Position numbers and translations under genes: made by a program. The notes under the pieces are model-generated. The model ran no database searches. It had not been told where the DNA came from and worked only from the letters and a program-made list of their open reading frames with translations. Positions 15,330-23,222 of a stretch of DNA of 23,275 nucleotides are shown here, one piece after another; positions within the stretch are counted from its first letter, which is position 1; every line of letters starts with the position of its first letter. This DNA comes from Candidatus Zixiibacteriota bacterium (lineage in GTDB: Bacteria > Zixibacteria > MSB-5A5 > GN15 > FEB-12): assembly GCA_030591625.1 (NCBI GenBank), contig JAUVAR010000009.1:1-23275 (forward strand), given 5' to 3'.

Positions 15330-17660
15330 TTATTCAAGTCCCTTCGAGAGGTATGGATCTTTCTCCGCTTTCCTCTTCATAGAATCCCAGAACGATTTCG
15401 ACAGTTCTGACATAGAGATAGGATAAACGTCTGAGCCACTGTAACGTGGGGCTGCAGGCGGAGCTGAGAGATATGGATCATATAACCAACTCAACATATC
15501 CTTAATTAGTGGCATAGAGGCACTTTCCTTGATTGAATACGGTGTAAACATCGAATGCACAGTACGGAAGAAGCCACGATTCACACGACTCATGACAGGT
15601 TTGCCATAGAAGTTAAAGAAAGGATGGTTGAGGAAATGTTTAGATCCATATTTGGAATTATATAGATACATCGCTTCAGACCACTGCGCACGTACATACC
15701 AGTCAACTTCTGGAAGCGCAGCGATTGTATCACGCCATGGATAATGATCGCGCCACATATATCTCTGATGCAACAATACAGTATCAATTTCCAAATCAGG
15801 CCATTCAGATTTGTTAAGACTCAAGGCACCGGTAAAGTCTTCAATACGTCTGTTGTCATAATAGATATTATGTTCCCAGCCAGAATAGACAATATTAAGG
15901 ACACCAAAATATCTTGCGAAATCTTCTCTTGTAGGTTGACTGACTGTTAGCCAACTGCTAACTGAGTCTTGAGCTTCTCCACCCACAACCTGAGCACGAC
16001 CACACATCCAGGTGTTAACACCAGATGATATAGCCTTACCAAGATTTTCAACAAATTCAGGGTTACCCAATGCACCAGGGAAAGGGTTATCATTTACAAT
16101 GACGAGCATCTTGTGAGAAAGCATTCTGCGTAGATCAAACGAGAAGCCCTGAGCATTTGAAGCAACACTATAATCATCTGCCGCATCAAAGTTCACAACG
16201 ATACCAGTCTTTGCTTCCCAATACTCAACAGCTCTTCTCCAGAAATCCTGAGCGGAGTCGCCTAACGAACTATTAACTTTATAGCCGATTGATACATCAA
16301 CTACACCAAAGTCACGTTCATAGCGAGGATCTATAACCGAGAAAGTTTCAAACGTTGGAGTCAGATCAGGCACCTTGGCATCATCACGACTACGTACCCA
16401 GAAGATAAAATATTGTTCCTGAGTTGAATCTGATGGAGCTTGATCAAACACGTCGTATATACGTGTTTCGAGGTCAAACACCCAGTAGTCTGCGTCTGTA
16501 GAATCGAACGAATGCTTTGCGATTCTATTGTAAAGCGTGTCATTTGCAAATGCGGGATCATCGATATCAAGAATAGTATCAAGATACCCCATAGGTCCGG
16601 CAGCTTCTATATCATCAACGATAATTGTTTCGCAATCAATGGTTACTACAATATTAGTAGAATCACATGAGATTGTAGTATCAAAAGAACCACCACCAAT
16701 ATCAACGATTATTGTATCACAAACCAACCATGTAGAATCTTCAATTACGGAATAGGAAGTATCACAATCATCAAAGGTTAGACCTTCACCAACTCTAAAC
16801 ATACGAGCGTCATTGGTGATAAACACAGTCTTAACAAAATTGTTAATGAGATTCTCCCAAGTAGTGTCTACGATAGTATCAATCACTTTTTCATACTTCA
16901 TAGTAAAATACGGACCATATAGACGCCATTCAAATTCGAATGGTGGAGGATCGGTCGGATAATCAATCTGGTCAGAACCTTCCCAACGCATTGGAATACC
17001 TGTTATATCACTACCTGCAAATGTGGCATTGATATAAGGTCCTCCGAGGAAACCACGAGTTCTGGTATCCGGCGGATTATCATTGCGCAGGAACGCACGG
17101 AAGACAATGTCTGATGCTTTACCAAGCTCATCAAAAGCCTGAACAAATACAAATTGTCTTACAAATGTAGTTACCGGAGACTGGATTTCAGCCTTCATCG
17201 GGACTGTTGGGCTTGTCTGAGGTTGCCCTTCCTGGAAATTCACATCGAGTTCGGTCCAGAGTGAATCCGGTATTATCGAAGTCATTGGAATGCTATCCAC
17301 AAACCAACTAATTTCAGATGAATCTATCGGGCTGTTCAAAAATGGAACACGTAAATTTAATGTGTCTGGACCATTCGCAGCATCGGCAGAATCCATCGCA
17401 ATAATATCAGCCTCAGTAAAAACAATAAATCTATACTGACTGATCTGGCCATCACTGTCCTGACCGACCCAATTGATAATTGGATTTGTACTCGTGCGAC
17501 TATCTTCTGGTGGTACATTTACAAACCAAACTGTAGGAGCCTGGTTTTCTTTCATGACGCCACTTACACGATCACCACATCCAGTCACAAAAACCGAACC
17601 TGCGACAAACAATACAAGGCCACACAGGACCGCTATCTTACTCATATCTATTTTTTTCAT
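15330..17660 (-). CDS. Large outer-envelope lipoprotein of unknown function, partner of the PorV/TonB-receptor operon
   Basis: The 776-residue protein begins with a lipoprotein signal peptide whose lipobox VTGC places the acylated Cys at 28. Residues about 40-195 look like a fibronectin/cadherin-type beta domain (APTVWFVNVPPED, then VGQDSDGQISQYRF). Residues 296-370 form an odd stretch rich in D, T, I and V with four cysteines (299, 314, 332, 343) and repeats of the DTII-VD type. Residues about 450-730 alternate strands and helices (for example MLVIVNDNPFPGALG and SSGVNTWMCGR) and could be an amidotransferase-like or Rossmann-like fold. I do not recognise a family. It follows the PorV-like gene by 19 nt and is the last gene before the terminator, so it probably works with the barrel and receptor at the cell surface. 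A GA-rich ribosome site precedes the ATG. Confidence 0.8.
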   Translation of the reverse strand: MKKIDMSKIAVLCGLVLFVAGSVFVTGCGDRVSGVMKENQAPTVWFVNVPPEDSRTSTNPIINWVGQDSDGQISQYRFIVFTEADIIAMDSADAANGPDTLNLRVPFLNSPIDSSEISWFVDSIPMTSIIPDSLWTELDVNFQEGQPQTSPTVPMKAEIQSPVTTFVRQFVFVQAFDELGKASDIVFRAFLRNDNPPDTRTRGFLGGPYINATFAGSDITGIPMRWEGSDQIDYPTDPPPFEFEWRLYGPYFTMKYEKVIDTIVDTTWENLINNFVKTVFITNDARMFRVGEGLTFDDCDTSYSVIEDSTWLVCDTIIVDIGGGSFDTTISCDSTNIVVTIDCETIIVDDIEAAGPMGYLDTILDIDDPAFANDTLYNRIAKHSFDSTDADYWVFDLETRIYDVFDQAPSDSTQEQYFIFWVRSRDDAKVPDLTPTFETFSVIDPRYERDFGVVDVSIGYKVNSSLGDSAQDFWRRAVEYWEAKTGIVVNFDAADDYSVASNAQGFSFDLRRMLSHKMLVIVNDNPFPGALGNPEFVENLGKAISSGVNTWMCGRAQVVGGEAQDSVSSWLTVSQPTREDFARYFGVLNIVYSGWEHNIYYDNRRIEDFTGALSLNKSEWPDLEIDTVLLHQRYMWRDHYPWRDTIAALPEVDWYVRAQWSEAMYLYNSKYGSKHFLNHPFFNFYGKPVMSRVNRGFFRTVHSMFTPYSIKESASMPLIKDMLSWLYDPYLSAPPAAPRYSGSDVYPISMSELSKSFWDSMKRKAEKDPYLSKGLE

Positions 17661-17679
17661 TCTCTATGCCTCACCCTTC

Positions 17680-18669
17680 CTAAAACGCCAACGTGAACGA
17701 AAAACGGTGAACTTGACTCAGGATACCAAAATCTTGATAGGCATAGTCAATTCGAACCAGACCTTCATCACCGTATGGCAGCTTTAAGCCTCCACCCAGT
17801 GTAAAACCATCTGAATCATAATTGAATCGACTTCCTGCACGGAGAACAAATCTCTCTTTAAATGTATATTCGAGTCCAGTGTTATACTTTTCTAAGTTAT
17901 CTGAAGGATGTGATCCTTCGGCTGCCAATGTCAGCAAATGATCTACTGTTTCAATCGCATTGATTGATCCACCAAAACGGAAATTGATCGGTAGTGGGAA
18001 TCCATCGTCAATAAACTCAAGGTCTGGCCCGAAGTTGGTAATTGACATTGCAATACGGAAACCTCTGTATCCAGTATTGTAGTCAGTTCCTACATCAGCG
18101 GACCATCCACTCGTCGAATATTCATGAGCAAATTCTCCGATGTACCTTAAGGTAACACCTACCGAGAAACGATCAGTCAGGTAGCGACCATAACTAACGC
18201 CAACAGCAAGGTCGTCCCAACTGAATTTTCTTCCAGTACCTTCAGGAGTTCCATGACCATAGGTTCGCTCAATCATATCACCACTGGTCAAGCCAGTAAT
18301 TGCAACACCAAGCACACCACCTACTGATTCAAGGGGCATACCAAAACCGAGAAAACCATACTGAACACCAGCAGGCATATCGATGTAGGTAACCATCACT
18401 TCACGACCCAAGAGAGAAGTCAACGCAGCTGGGTTGTAGTAAACAGCTGAGATGTCATCCACCACAGCAGCAAACGCTTCTGACATTCCCATCGCTCTCG
18501 CCGAAACTCCAAGCTCAAGAAACTGAGCTCCGGTTGTTCCGACTTTAGCCTGGGCAGCAACATCATTCGGAAGCATAAATCCTGCAACAACCACAAAGGC
18601 TGTTAGCAGCAATCCTAAACGGATTCGGCTCCTTCCACGAACGCTGTGCCTATTATCTCTGATATTCAT
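17680..18669 (-). CDS. PorV/PorQ-family (UPF0164-like) outer-membrane beta-barrel protein
   Basis: The 329-residue protein has a signal peptide (basic start, hydrophobic core, cleavage near AAQA, residue 41). The family-typical opening follows: GAQFLELGVSARAMGMSEAF then VVDDISAVYYNPAAL. The rest consists of alternating amphipathic strands ending in an aromatic (FTLAF), as expected for a FadL-like barrel. In Bacteroidetes PorV is an outer-membrane T9SS component that shuttles cargo to the sortase PorU, while PorQ and other paralogues have attachment roles. FCB genomes often encode several paralogues, so this copy may serve the neighbouring receptor and lipoprotein, not general T9SS export. It lies 40 nt after the receptor gene and 19 nt before the lipoprotein. 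GAGG is found 5 nt before the ATG. Confidence 0.9.
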   Translation of the reverse strand: MNIRDNRHSVRGRSRIRLGLLLTAFVVVAGFMLPNDVAAQAKVGTTGAQFLELGVSARAMGMSEAFAAVVDDISAVYYNPAALTSLLGREVMVTYIDMPAGVQYGFLGFGMPLESVGGVLGVAITGLTSGDMIERTYGHGTPEGTGRKFSWDDLAVGVSYGRYLTDRFSVGVTLRYIGEFAHEYSTSGWSADVGTDYNTGYRGFRIAMSITNFGPDLEFIDDGFPLPINFRFGGSINAIETVDHLLTLAAEGSHPSDNLEKYNTGLEYTFKERFVLRAGSRFNYDSDGFTLGGGLKLPYGDEGLVRIDYAYQDFGILSQVHRFSFTLAF

Positions 18670-18709
18670 ATATACCTCTATATAAGCAAATCACACATTA
18701 TTTACAAAA

Positions 18710-21700
18710 TTACAGACTTATCGAAACACCAAGCTGGATCTGACGACCATAGTCGTAATTACCAGGGTTGGCAGAAAAATCTGTTCCACCCAACACAACG
18801 CCACTTATGTTCTGATCTGTATCAGGACGTCCTGTGGATGAGTAAACACCCTCAACATTTCTCGAATCAAATACATTCTCGACCCAAAGGATGAAGTTCC
18901 AATCGATGCCAACGAGATCAAACTCTTTTGAGAACCTAATGTCAAAAACAGCTGTTGCTGGCAACCTCAGAGAGTTCGGTTCTGGATCTTCGTTAGTACC
19001 AGAACGATCCATGAATGGGTAATCCTTACTCGGAGTAAACGGAGTGCCAGATTCAATCTGTGACTGAATCGACAGCGACCAACCGTTTATAATAGGAATT
19101 CCAAACAATCTCGGTTTAACATTGGTTCCAATATAGAATTGAAGTCCAGCTTTGAGACTGTGACGGATGTCGTGACTCAGAGCATGCTCTGTGAGTGTTT
19201 CTCTTGAGAGCTGGAAGTCCGTCATGAAATTCTCGTTTGTCTGTGATGCTTTGCCGAATGCAAAGGCGTATGTGTAACTGACTTGTCCATTCACATAACC
19301 GCCACCACGTTTTTCCATTGTTAGCTCAAGACCACGGGAACGACCATAATCAGAATTTCGGAATTCATTTCGTCTAACATATCCATCCAGAACACTCTTC
19401 TGATTAACCTTATCGAATTCATCCTTAAAGTAACCCTGAATATCAATCGTATAATAAGAAGACATTGCGTACTTCACACCAAACGAATACTGAACTGTTT
19501 TTTCATAGTCAAGGTTAGGATATCCAAGAACAAGACTCTGGTTAACAGATGACGTATTACGAGCATACATACTGGTAAACCCAGGAAGTTGGAAGAAATG
19601 ACCATAGTTAAAATAAACTTTCGCCTTATCTGAAATCGGATATGAGAAACCGATACGAGGCGACAATGCCTGACGATCACCTTCAATAAGACCACCACGG
19701 TCATCAGCCTGAAGGACAGTCGCTAACTCATTTACATCCTGAAGGAAGAAATCCCAACGGAGTCCGAGCATAGCAATCATCGAACCATATTCAATTTTGT
19801 CACGGCCATAAACTGTTCCGGACCATGGCGCATAGCTGTAGAAGTCACGGAAAGCACCGCGATCAGGATAGGAACCACCGTCATCACGACCAGTATATGG
19901 AAGATAAGGCAATGAGACTTCTTCCATAAGTAAATCATTACGCTCCAGCGCAAAACCAGTTTTGAGCTGATGGCGACCTTCTTCGCGTACTATCTTAATT
20001 TCACCACGATAGCGACGAGTTTTGCGATGCTCCCATTCAGCTGAACCACTTGTCATCTGACCAGGGCTCAGGAAGGTACTGGTACCACCGTAATCGTATT
20101 TTCCATTATCATTAATATCGACATATGGTTCGCCCGGATCGTATTGGAAGTCGGGCCTGTCATATACACCATTACCATTTCTATCCTGGTAAGGAATACC
20201 GGGAGTCCATTGTTCGTCTGGACCGTCATACTTACCATTGCGATTTAGATCCTGGTTAATAGTATTGTCAGGGTCGAATATGAAGATATCAATAGCTGGA
20301 TCATATATACCGTTAGCATCCGCATCATGGAACGGTTCACCGAGGACAACATCACCATCTAAGTAAGGTTCGGGATCATGAGCATTAACAAATGACAGTC
20401 TGTTGTCATCAAGCAACCCATTTCCATTTTTATCATTGAGATATTCACCGCGATCCCATACACCATTACCATTTAGATCCAAATATGCTTCACCTTCCAA
20501 AGAATCCCATATACCATTGTTATTGAATGTGAAGCCAGTATAGGATGTGCCACCACCCTGGGTGTTTTCAAGGAAGAGAGAATCACCAAAGGAGTAACGC
20601 GGCCCACTAAAATTTGTACCGTAAGATGTAGTATCCGGGAAGATGTTAATGATCGGTTCGGGAGGATCATAAACACCGTTTTTATTTGTATCCTCCCAAT
20701 CTTCATATTCCGACTGGAGTCTGAACTCATCGGGAGTCAATCCTTTTCCAGGATTATCTCTATCACCCGGCATCCGTGTTGTCTCATTTTCATAAATTGA
20801 CAACATTATTTCATAATTCATTCTGTCAGACACTGCGTGTGTTATCTCAAGCCCGATTGACACTTGATCGTTCCATTCGATTGGAGCGGAGGCAGCCGAA
20901 TAACGATAAGTCCAATCAAAGACTGTTCGTTTGCTATGCCACTTCTTATACGAAAATACAAATTTCAGATTTGGTCTCGGTCGGAACTTTGTATTGATCT
21001 GAAAATTGTAACGATTTATGAGCCTGTCACTAATATCAAAGAACAGGAATTTATTCGTTTTCCATTCACGACTTGTGCCAGGAGTATCATAACTGGAGTA
21101 TTGATGAACTCCATCATTCTTCTCAATTTCACCATACAGATAAAATGTGAATTCCTGCTCGGCCAAGAAGTTGAGCCCTAAAGCTGGAAGTATTTTATCT
21201 CTGATAATCGGGTCTGGTCCAGAAATTGAGGCCACCACACGATCATAATTACGGGAATATTTGTTCAGGGAAGAATTACCAAGATCGTCAGTCATCCACT
21301 GAAGAGTAATTTTGGTATTATCCTTATTACCAACCTGACTACTAATATTAACGATACCAGAGAGGGCGTTACCATATTCCGGATCGAATCCATCTTTGAT
21401 AATCTGAAGTCCTGCAATCGACCCAGACACCAATGAAATGTTGGCACCGGATGATCCAACACCACCGAGGGGATCAGTAATTGGGACACCATCAACGATG
21501 TACGCAACCTCACCAGCACGGCCACCACGAATGAACACTTCACCCGATGTGTTGGTTTGAATACCTGCAACTGACTTTAGAATTTGATCAACACTTGCAA
21601 CTGGACGCGTTTTAATCTCTTCCTGAGAAATATTCACACGAGAGGTAGTTTGGAAAATGTCAAGACCAGACCCGATACCCTTCACGATAACAACTTCGTC

Positions 21701-22048
21701 AAGCTCAGTCACTGACTTGGTCATTACGAGATTCTGTTCTGTTGTAAGGTCAGCTTTGACCACAACATTTTCTATCACAACAGTTTTATAAGCATTATGT
21801 GAAATTTTCAGACTGTAAGTACCAGCATCAACACGAAGAATCGTAAACTTACCGTCGAGATCGGCGTTTCCACCCTGTGATGTACCAACGATCATAATCG
21901 TTGCGCCAATAGCTGGTTCACCATCTTCAGATGTGATTTTTCCTTTTATCTGCCCGGTTGATCCCGCATATCCAATCATTGGAATAAGCGCGAACAGACT
22001 GAGTACCCAGCCTGCAACCAAAAGAATCTTTCGGGAACTAGAAATCAT
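18710..22048 (-). CDS. TonB-dependent outer-membrane receptor with N-terminal carboxypeptidase-regulatory domain and an insert of Ca2+-loop motifs
   Basis: This large receptor (1112 residues from ATG 22048) imports a ligand across the outer membrane using TonB energy. It has a signal peptide, a carboxypeptidase-regulatory-like Ig domain (about 33-110: GQIKGKITSEDGEPAIGA), a segment VTELDEVVIVKG that may hold the TonB box, a plug domain (about 125-240, with VFIRGGRAGEVAYIVDGVPI) and a long beta-barrel to the C-terminus. Residues 453-654 carry seven DxNxNGxxD-type motifs and one degenerate copy inside the barrel region. Start choice: in-frame TTG 22066, ATG 22057 and ATG 22048 are possible. The GGAGG at 22062-22058 touches 22057 but stands 9 nt from 22048, so I chose 22048. 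It leads the operon with the PorV-like and lipoprotein genes. The architecture is SusC-like, but no SusD is nearby. The substrate is unknown. Confidence 0.92.
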   Translation of the reverse strand: MISSSRKILLVAGWVLSLFALIPMIGYAGSTGQIKGKITSEDGEPAIGATIMIVGTSQGGNADLDGKFTILRVDAGTYSLKISHNAYKTVVIENVVVKADLTTEQNLVMTKSVTELDEVVIVKGIGSGLDIFQTTSRVNISQEEIKTRPVASVDQILKSVAGIQTNTSGEVFIRGGRAGEVAYIVDGVPITDPLGGVGSSGANISLVSGSIAGLQIIKDGFDPEYGNALSGIVNISSQVGNKDNTKITLQWMTDDLGNSSLNKYSRNYDRVVASISGPDPIIRDKILPALGLNFLAEQEFTFYLYGEIEKNDGVHQYSSYDTPGTSREWKTNKFLFFDISDRLINRYNFQINTKFRPRPNLKFVFSYKKWHSKRTVFDWTYRYSAASAPIEWNDQVSIGLEITHAVSDRMNYEIMLSIYENETTRMPGDRDNPGKGLTPDEFRLQSEYEDWEDTNKNGVYDPPEPIINIFPDTTSYGTNFSGPRYSFGDSLFLENTQGGGTSYTGFTFNNNGIWDSLEGEAYLDLNGNGVWDRGEYLNDKNGNGLLDDNRLSFVNAHDPEPYLDGDVVLGEPFHDADANGIYDPAIDIFIFDPDNTINQDLNRNGKYDGPDEQWTPGIPYQDRNGNGVYDRPDFQYDPGEPYVDINDNGKYDYGGTSTFLSPGQMTSGSAEWEHRKTRRYRGEIKIVREEGRHQLKTGFALERNDLLMEEVSLPYLPYTGRDDGGSYPDRGAFRDFYSYAPWSGTVYGRDKIEYGSMIAMLGLRWDFFLQDVNELATVLQADDRGGLIEGDRQALSPRIGFSYPISDKAKVYFNYGHFFQLPGFTSMYARNTSSVNQSLVLGYPNLDYEKTVQYSFGVKYAMSSYYTIDIQGYFKDEFDKVNQKSVLDGYVRRNEFRNSDYGRSRGLELTMEKRGGGYVNGQVSYTYAFAFGKASQTNENFMTDFQLSRETLTEHALSHDIRHSLKAGLQFYIGTNVKPRLFGIPIINGWSLSIQSQIESGTPFTPSKDYPFMDRSGTNEDPEPNSLRLPATAVFDIRFSKEFDLVGIDWNFILWVENVFDSRNVEGVYSSTGRPDTDQNISGVVLGGTDFSANPGNYDYGRQIQLGVSISL
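20087..20692 (-). repeat. Tandem Ca2+-binding-loop motifs coded within the receptor gene
   Basis: Within about 200 residues the motif D-x-N-x-N-G-x-[YWL]-D recurs with first Asp at residues 453, 524, 539, 575, 600, 622 and 644 (numbered from ATG 22048). A degenerate copy lacking the first Asp lies near 509. Many copies are followed by acidic or GEP segments. The loops resemble the dockerin/EF-hand type of Ca2+ ligand pattern. The coding DNA is itself imperfectly repetitive, with CCATTACCATTT-like stretches. Confidence 0.8.
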
Positions 22049-22064
22049 CTTCTTCATCCTCCAC

Positions 22065-22115
22065 AAAAAGTTGGTACTGTCGAAATCGTATCCTACCTAT
22101 GAACAGCGACCAACT
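22065..22115 (-). promoter_or_regulatory. Leader stem-loop 2, terminator-like, just before the receptor ribosome site
   Basis: On the minus strand AGTTGGT (22115-22109) pairs with ACCAACT (22075-22069). An inner CTGT/ACAG pairing (22106-22103 with 22080-22077) follows across a small asymmetric bulge, with a 22-nt loop. The stem is followed by a short T run and then GGAGG. It could be a weak attenuator or could block the ribosome site. The CCAA and TTGG cores of stem-loops 1 and 2 are interchangeable, so alternative pairing is possible. Confidence 0.35.
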
Positions 22116-22116
22116 A

Positions 22117-22136
22117 TGCCAAATTCGTGTTTGGCA
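22117..22136 (-). promoter_or_regulatory. Leader stem-loop 1 of the receptor operon
   Basis: TGCCAAA and TTTGGCA form a perfect 7-bp inverted repeat with a 6-nt loop. It lies between the -10-like box and the receptor start. It may be an RNA hairpin or an operator for a dimeric regulator. Confidence 0.45.
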
Positions 22137-22145
22137 ACGGTTTAT

Positions 22146-22151
22146 ATAATA
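22146..22151 (-). promoter_or_regulatory. -10-like element of the receptor operon
   Basis: TATTAT (5 of 6 to the -10 consensus) reads on the minus strand in a TATTATATAAA context. Transcription would start near 22139, just before the first leader hairpin. No good -35 box stands at the right distance, so an activator or another sigma factor may be involved, or the call is wrong. Confidence 0.3.
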
Positions 22152-22361
22152 CCTATCTTTTTTCGAACTAATACGAATGGAAATCCACTATGTGGAACTG
22201 CAATAAAGGGGCATAAATGTTAAATTTACAACACATTCACCCACATACAATTATCCATCCTCCCATCAAAACTATAGATCGAAAAATGTGCCTTCGAAAG
22301 TGCCCAAAGTCAAGTGATTTTTTGCCTTTAGGCTGGCTCATATACTAATAAAAGGACTATT

Positions 22362-23165
22362 TTACCTGTCAGTTTGTTTAATCATTTGACGCTGCCCCAA
22401 ACTATTTTTTTTTACTTGTTCAATAGAGCCCTCTAAAAGCTGGTTTTCAACCTCAGTTCGATCACAATCCACACACTCCAACCCAAGCACTTCTTCAAAT
22501 GCTCTTGCAAGCAATCCGACATACTCCTTAAACCCCTCAAGGGCAATAGGTTGCAACCCATCAACGGAATCAGATAAATCAAGCGCAGGATGTTTTGCTA
22601 ATCCAAATATTTTAATAGAACCATGCTGAAGAACCGCCTCGCCAACTCGTTTTTGGGCTGAAGCTGCTATTTTTATCCCTTCTGATAGAAGTTCGTATCG
22701 AGCTGACGACGCAAAACAGGGATTCGTATGAAAAAACGAACTTTTCACACTATCTGCGCCTATACTTTTTTTCACTAAACTTGATTTTCGACCAATTTGT
22801 GATACAAACAATGACAAAGCCTGTCCAATCAACCTGGAAGAGTTGCTCACTGACTCAGCGAGTGCGTGTGATCCTATTCCTTCTCGATTATAAGCTATCG
22901 CATAGGTGAGCTCTGATGGATCATGATAGAGAGCTCTGCCACCTGTGATGCGACGTATCAAAGGGGTATCTCCCAAAAGAGAGTAATCTACTACTTTCTC
23001 AGCATTCTGATGATACCCAAATGTTATCCCTCCCGGACTCCAGGTATATAGACGTAAATAGACGATTTCATGAGTTGCCATCGCCTGCTGAAGCAATGCT
23101 TCATCTGCCCCCATATTAAAAAAGGGGTCAGTTGCATAATCAGTATAAAGATGTGCCTTAATCAT
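22362..23165 (-). CDS. Lipoate/octanoate transferase of the LipM/LplA family
   Basis: The 267-residue protein has the BPL/LPL catalytic domain: FFNMGADEALL near the start, RRITGGRALYHDPSELTYA (71-89) and NPCFASSARYEL (148-159), then GIKIAASAQKR (163-173) and LQHGSI (179-184). C150 coincides with the catalytic Cys of Bacillus LipM octanoyltransferase, and K165 with the lysine conserved in the wider family. Octanoyl transfer from ACP to a lipoyl domain (LipM) is therefore more likely than free lipoate ligation (LplA), but this needs a tree. The protein is cytoplasmic. The ATG at 23165 has no Shine-Dalgarno sequence, and a terminator ends only 6 nt before it. The next in-frame Met (18) is inside the conserved start, so the ATG at 23165 stands. 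Confidence 0.82.
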   Translation of the reverse strand: MIKAHLYTDYATDPFFNMGADEALLQQAMATHEIVYLRLYTWSPGGITFGYHQNAEKVVDYSLLGDTPLIRRITGGRALYHDPSELTYAIAYNREGIGSHALAESVSNSSRLIGQALSLFVSQIGRKSSLVKKSIGADSVKSSFFHTNPCFASSARYELLSEGIKIAASAQKRVGEAVLQHGSIKIFGLAKHPALDLSDSVDGLQPIALEGFKEYVGLLARAFEEVLGLECVDCDRTEVENQLLEGSIEQVKKNSLGQRQMIKQTDR

Positions 23166-23171
23166 AAGTAT

Positions 23172-23197
23172 AAAAAAAGCGTCCTCGGGCAGGACGC
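23172..23197 (-). terminator. Intrinsic terminator upstream of the lipoyl-transfer gene
   Basis: On the minus strand GCGTCCT and AGGACGC form a perfect 7-bp GC-rich stem with a 5-nt loop, followed by seven T. It lies 25 nt after the stop of an open frame that runs off the window and 6 nt before the next ATG. It most likely ends the upstream gene. Confidence 0.9.
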
Positions 23198-23222
23198 AAT
23201 CAGAAAATCAATGTATTTGCAT

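Larger units (their letters stand above)
22049..22361. other. Intergenic region upstream of the receptor operon (313 nt)
   Basis: The part next to the receptor holds its leader with two stem-loops and a -10-like box, listed separately. The distal part (about 22205-22361) is AT-rich. It contains a TTGACT on the minus strand (22313-22308) without a convincing -10, and a short GCCT/AGGC hairpin lacking a U-tract. No gene, tRNA or clear terminator for the lipoyl-transfer gene is seen. Confidence 0.6.

Noticed and set aside
20087..20692. DNA-level repeat array (CRISPR- or minisatellite-like)
   Set aside because: The repetitive DNA stays in frame within the receptor gene, units are unequal in spacing and diverged, and the repetition is explained by the protein motif.
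22317..22345. GCCT/AGGC hairpin next to a run of six A/T as terminator of the lipoyl-transfer gene
   Set aside because: On the minus strand the stem (4 bp, 2-nt loop) is followed by A residues, not T, so it does not have terminator form.
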